Origin: Stenotrophomonas nitritireducens
Lineage (GTDB): Bacteria > Pseudomonadota > Gammaproteobacteria > Xanthomonadales > Xanthomonadaceae
NCBI RefSeq assembly: GCF_001700965.1
Contig: NZ_CP016756.1
Coordinates: forward strand, 2,594,501 to 2,658,500
DNA length: 64,000 bases
Direction: 5' to 3'
The notes below the pieces were generated by a model that was not told the origin of the DNA, searched no databases, and was given only the letters and a program-made list of their open reading frames with translations. Positions 62,464-64,000 of this stretch are shown in pieces. The translations under genes and the position numbers were made by a program. How positions within the stretch are numbered: the first letter of the stretch is position 1; each line of letters opens with the position of its first letter.

Positions 62464-63371
62464 ACACCAACAACGACACCCGCAATGGCCTGTGGGCCAC
62501 CACCCTGGCGTTCGTCATATGGGGGCTGTTCCCGCTGTACTGGCACCTGCTCAAGGAGGTGCCGTCGTTCATGATCATTGCCCACCGCATTGTCTGGAGC
62601 GCGGTGCTGCTGGTCGGCGGGCTGGGGATCGTGCGTGGCTGGGGCTGGTTGCAGGAGGTGTGGGCAACGCCACGGCGGTTCTGGCTGCTGGGTCTGTCCA
62701 GCCTGCTGATCGCGCTGAACTGGAGCCTGTACATCTGGGCGGTGAATGCCGGCCACGTCGTGGAAACCAGCCTGGGCTATTTCATCAACCCGCTGTTGAG
62801 CGTGCTGCTCGGGGTGATGGTGCTGGGTGAGCGGCTGGGCAAGCTGCAGTGGCTTGCGGTGGCACTGGCCGCCCTCGGCGTGGCCTGGCTGACCTGGCAG
62901 AGCGGGCGCCCGCCGTGGATCGCCATCGGCCTGTCCATCACCTTTGGCCTGTACGGCTTGCTGCGCAAGGTGGTGGTGGTGGATGCGGTGAGCGGGCTGG
63001 GCGTGGAAAGCCTGTTCATGGTGGCGCCGGCGCTGGCCTATGTGATCTGGGCCGAGAACGGTCATGGCGGCGGTTTCATTTCCGGCTGGGGGCTGGGCAA
63101 CGACGCGTTGCTGGTGCTGGCTGGCGCGGTCAGTGCGATACCGCTGATTGCCTTCGCCTTTGGCGTGCGGCGGGTTCCGCTGACGGTGGTGGGCTTGCTG
63201 CAGTACATCGCCCCGACCCTGCAGTTCCTGGTGGGCGTACTGGTATTCCGCGAGGCCTTCAATGCCAATCAGCTGGTCGGCTTCTGTCTGATCTGGGCCG
63301 GCCTGGTGGTGTTTGCGGTGGCCGGCGTGCGCAAGGCGCGGATGGCGCGCGCGGTCTCGCCGGCGGCATAA
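62460..63371 (+). CDS. rarD: RarD-like EamA-family transporter
   Basis: A 303-residue, ten-helix protein with the RarD signature near the start, GLWATTLAFVIWGLFPLYWH, and later LLGLSSLLIALNWSLYIWAV and LGYFINPLLSVLLGVMVLGE. RarD was named for chloramphenicol sensitivity in E. coli but is of uncertain substrate. The ATGA overlap with the upstream EamA gene suggests a heteromeric or coordinated pair. Confidence 0.88.
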   Translation: MNTNNDTRNGLWATTLAFVIWGLFPLYWHLLKEVPSFMIIAHRIVWSAVLLVGGLGIVRGWGWLQEVWATPRRFWLLGLSSLLIALNWSLYIWAVNAGHVVETSLGYFINPLLSVLLGVMVLGERLGKLQWLAVALAALGVAWLTWQSGRPPWIAIGLSITFGLYGLLRKVVVVDAVSGLGVESLFMVAPALAYVIWAENGHGGGFISGWGLGNDALLVLAGAVSAIPLIAFAFGVRRVPLTVVGLLQYIAPTLQFLVGVLVFREAFNANQLVGFCLIWAGLVVFAVAGVRKARMARAVSPAA

Positions 63372-63382
63372 ACAGCGCCGCG

Positions 63383-63468
63383 GTAGCCCGGGTAAGCGAA
63401 GCGCACCCGGGGCCGTTGGCGCACAGCTGATCCGTCTGTCCCGGGTGCGCTGCGCTTACCCGGGCTAC
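63383..63468. repeat. Inverted repeat of the 'tagcccgggtaagcg' family
   Basis: Left arm 63383-63411 and right arm 63440-63468 (29 bp each, one mismatch) face each other around a 28-bp spacer. A third copy in direct orientation to the left arm lies at 63960-63988, beyond the VOC gene. Confidence 0.85.
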
Positions 63469-63495
63469 GCTGCTGTTGGCAGTACAGCGGCCGGC

Positions 63496-63867
63496 TCAGC
63501 GGTTGATGACAGCCTCGATGCGATGGCCATCCGGGTCGATCAGGAACGCTGCGTAGTACTGCGCGCCATAGTCCGGGCGCAGTCCCGGCGCACCGTTGTC
63601 ACGGCCACCGATGGCCAGTGCCTTTGCATGGAAGTGATCGACAGCCGCCTGATCGGGCGCGGCGAAGGCCAGGTGAAAGCCGGCGCTGGGCGCACTCACC
63701 TCGTTGCGCAGTTTCAGGCAGAACATGTCCTGGTCGTCGACCAGGCCATAGCCGATGGCGGTCTCATCCTCGAACACGCGACGGAAGCCCAGGGCACCCA
63801 GCGCCGCATCGTAGAACGCACCGCTCAGTGCAAGGTCGGTGACCGGGAAGGAGACGTGATGCAGCAT
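63496..63867 (-). CDS. VOC-family protein (glyoxalase/dioxygenase fold)
   Basis: A 123-residue single-domain protein: MLHHVSFPVTDLALSGAFYD at the N-terminus (His metal ligand), GFHLAFAAPDQAAVDHFHAK (His) and FLIDPDGHRIEAVINR (Glu). This is a small VOC protein of the glyoxalase-like group; the reaction is unknown. ATG 63867 is 5' of the other genes. It lies between copies of an extragenic palindrome. Confidence 0.87.
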   Translation of the reverse strand: MLHHVSFPVTDLALSGAFYDAALGALGFRRVFEDETAIGYGLVDDQDMFCLKLRNEVSAPSAGFHLAFAAPDQAAVDHFHAKALAIGGRDNGAPGLRPDYGAQYYAAFLIDPDGHRIEAVINR

Positions 63868-63959
63868 TGGAACCGACCTGCCGATTGTTGAGGATGTGCT
63901 GACGTTAGCGGCTCGGCGGCGATGTGTCTGCTGTTGGCTTGCGCAGCCGTGGAATCTCG

Positions 63960-63988
63960 GTAGCCCGGGTAAGCGCAGCGCACCCGGG
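63960..63988. repeat. Additional copy of the 'tagcccgggtaagcg' palindrome
   Basis: 29-nt element nearly identical to 63383-63411, at the right edge of the window. The distal partner, if any, is beyond the window. Confidence 0.7.
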
Positions 63989-64000
63989 GCTTTTGGCGCA

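Overview
The window looks like a chromosomal segment of a xanthomonad gammaproteobacterium, most likely Stenotrophomonas. The evidence is high GC, the dense family of short palindromes beginning GTAGTGCCGAGC (the SMAG/REP-like elements described in S. maltophilia), other xanthomonad extragenic palindromes, and gene content such as PhoPQ, a leucine-degradation cluster, ZapE and DUF2884. No insertion sequence, prophage or CRISPR array is visible. The calls rest on reading the sequence and on remembered family knowledge; no database search was run.

Layout. 1-2468 holds the right part of a putative RiPP-like peptide-modification locus: a TPR protein running in from the left edge, a Cys-free precursor-like peptide on the opposite strand, and a SagB-type dehydrogenase. 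2519-8695 carries leucine/isovalerate catabolism (3-methylcrotonyl-CoA carboxylase subunits and isovaleryl-CoA dehydrogenase) with a divergent TetR regulator. 8832-16211 has a membrane-anchored cytochrome c, a secreted nuclease-like phosphoesterase, a DMT transporter, an alpha/beta hydrolase, ZapE and a frameshifted VWA-domain gene. 17282-21270 is a promoter, a cobalamin riboswitch and nrdAB. 21658-27068 has a thioesterase, a sirtuin, an old-yellow-enzyme, a LysR regulator, PurU and PncA. 27069-30445 has a tandem repeat array, metE and a second cobalamin riboswitch.

30570-40483 contains an SMR efflux protein, a DUF3307 protein, DusA, PhoP/PhoQ with a small exported protein, an MtfA-like peptidase, BirA-CoaX-SPOR and tRNA-Thr(TGT). 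40867-46394 is a translationally coupled signalling pair: a 1498-residue CHASE/PAS hybrid kinase and an HD-GYP response regulator. 47139-49558 carries a methyltransferase-YkgJ-small protein operon and a CBS protein. 50217-53884 has a MscS-type channel, arginase, two entericidin-like lipoproteins (too short for usual gene finding) and CsbD. 54202-63867 has TrpS with an extra YegP-like C-terminal domain, an MBL hydrolase, an M28 peptidase, an MFS permease, two EamA transporters and a VOC protein.

How the genes connect. The two riboswitches both precede B12-independent enzymes (NrdAB, MetE), so this segment encodes two arms of a likely B12-sparing response. BirA can biotinylate the carboxylase encoded near the left end. 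The left-edge peptide locus is the best candidate for a little-described system.
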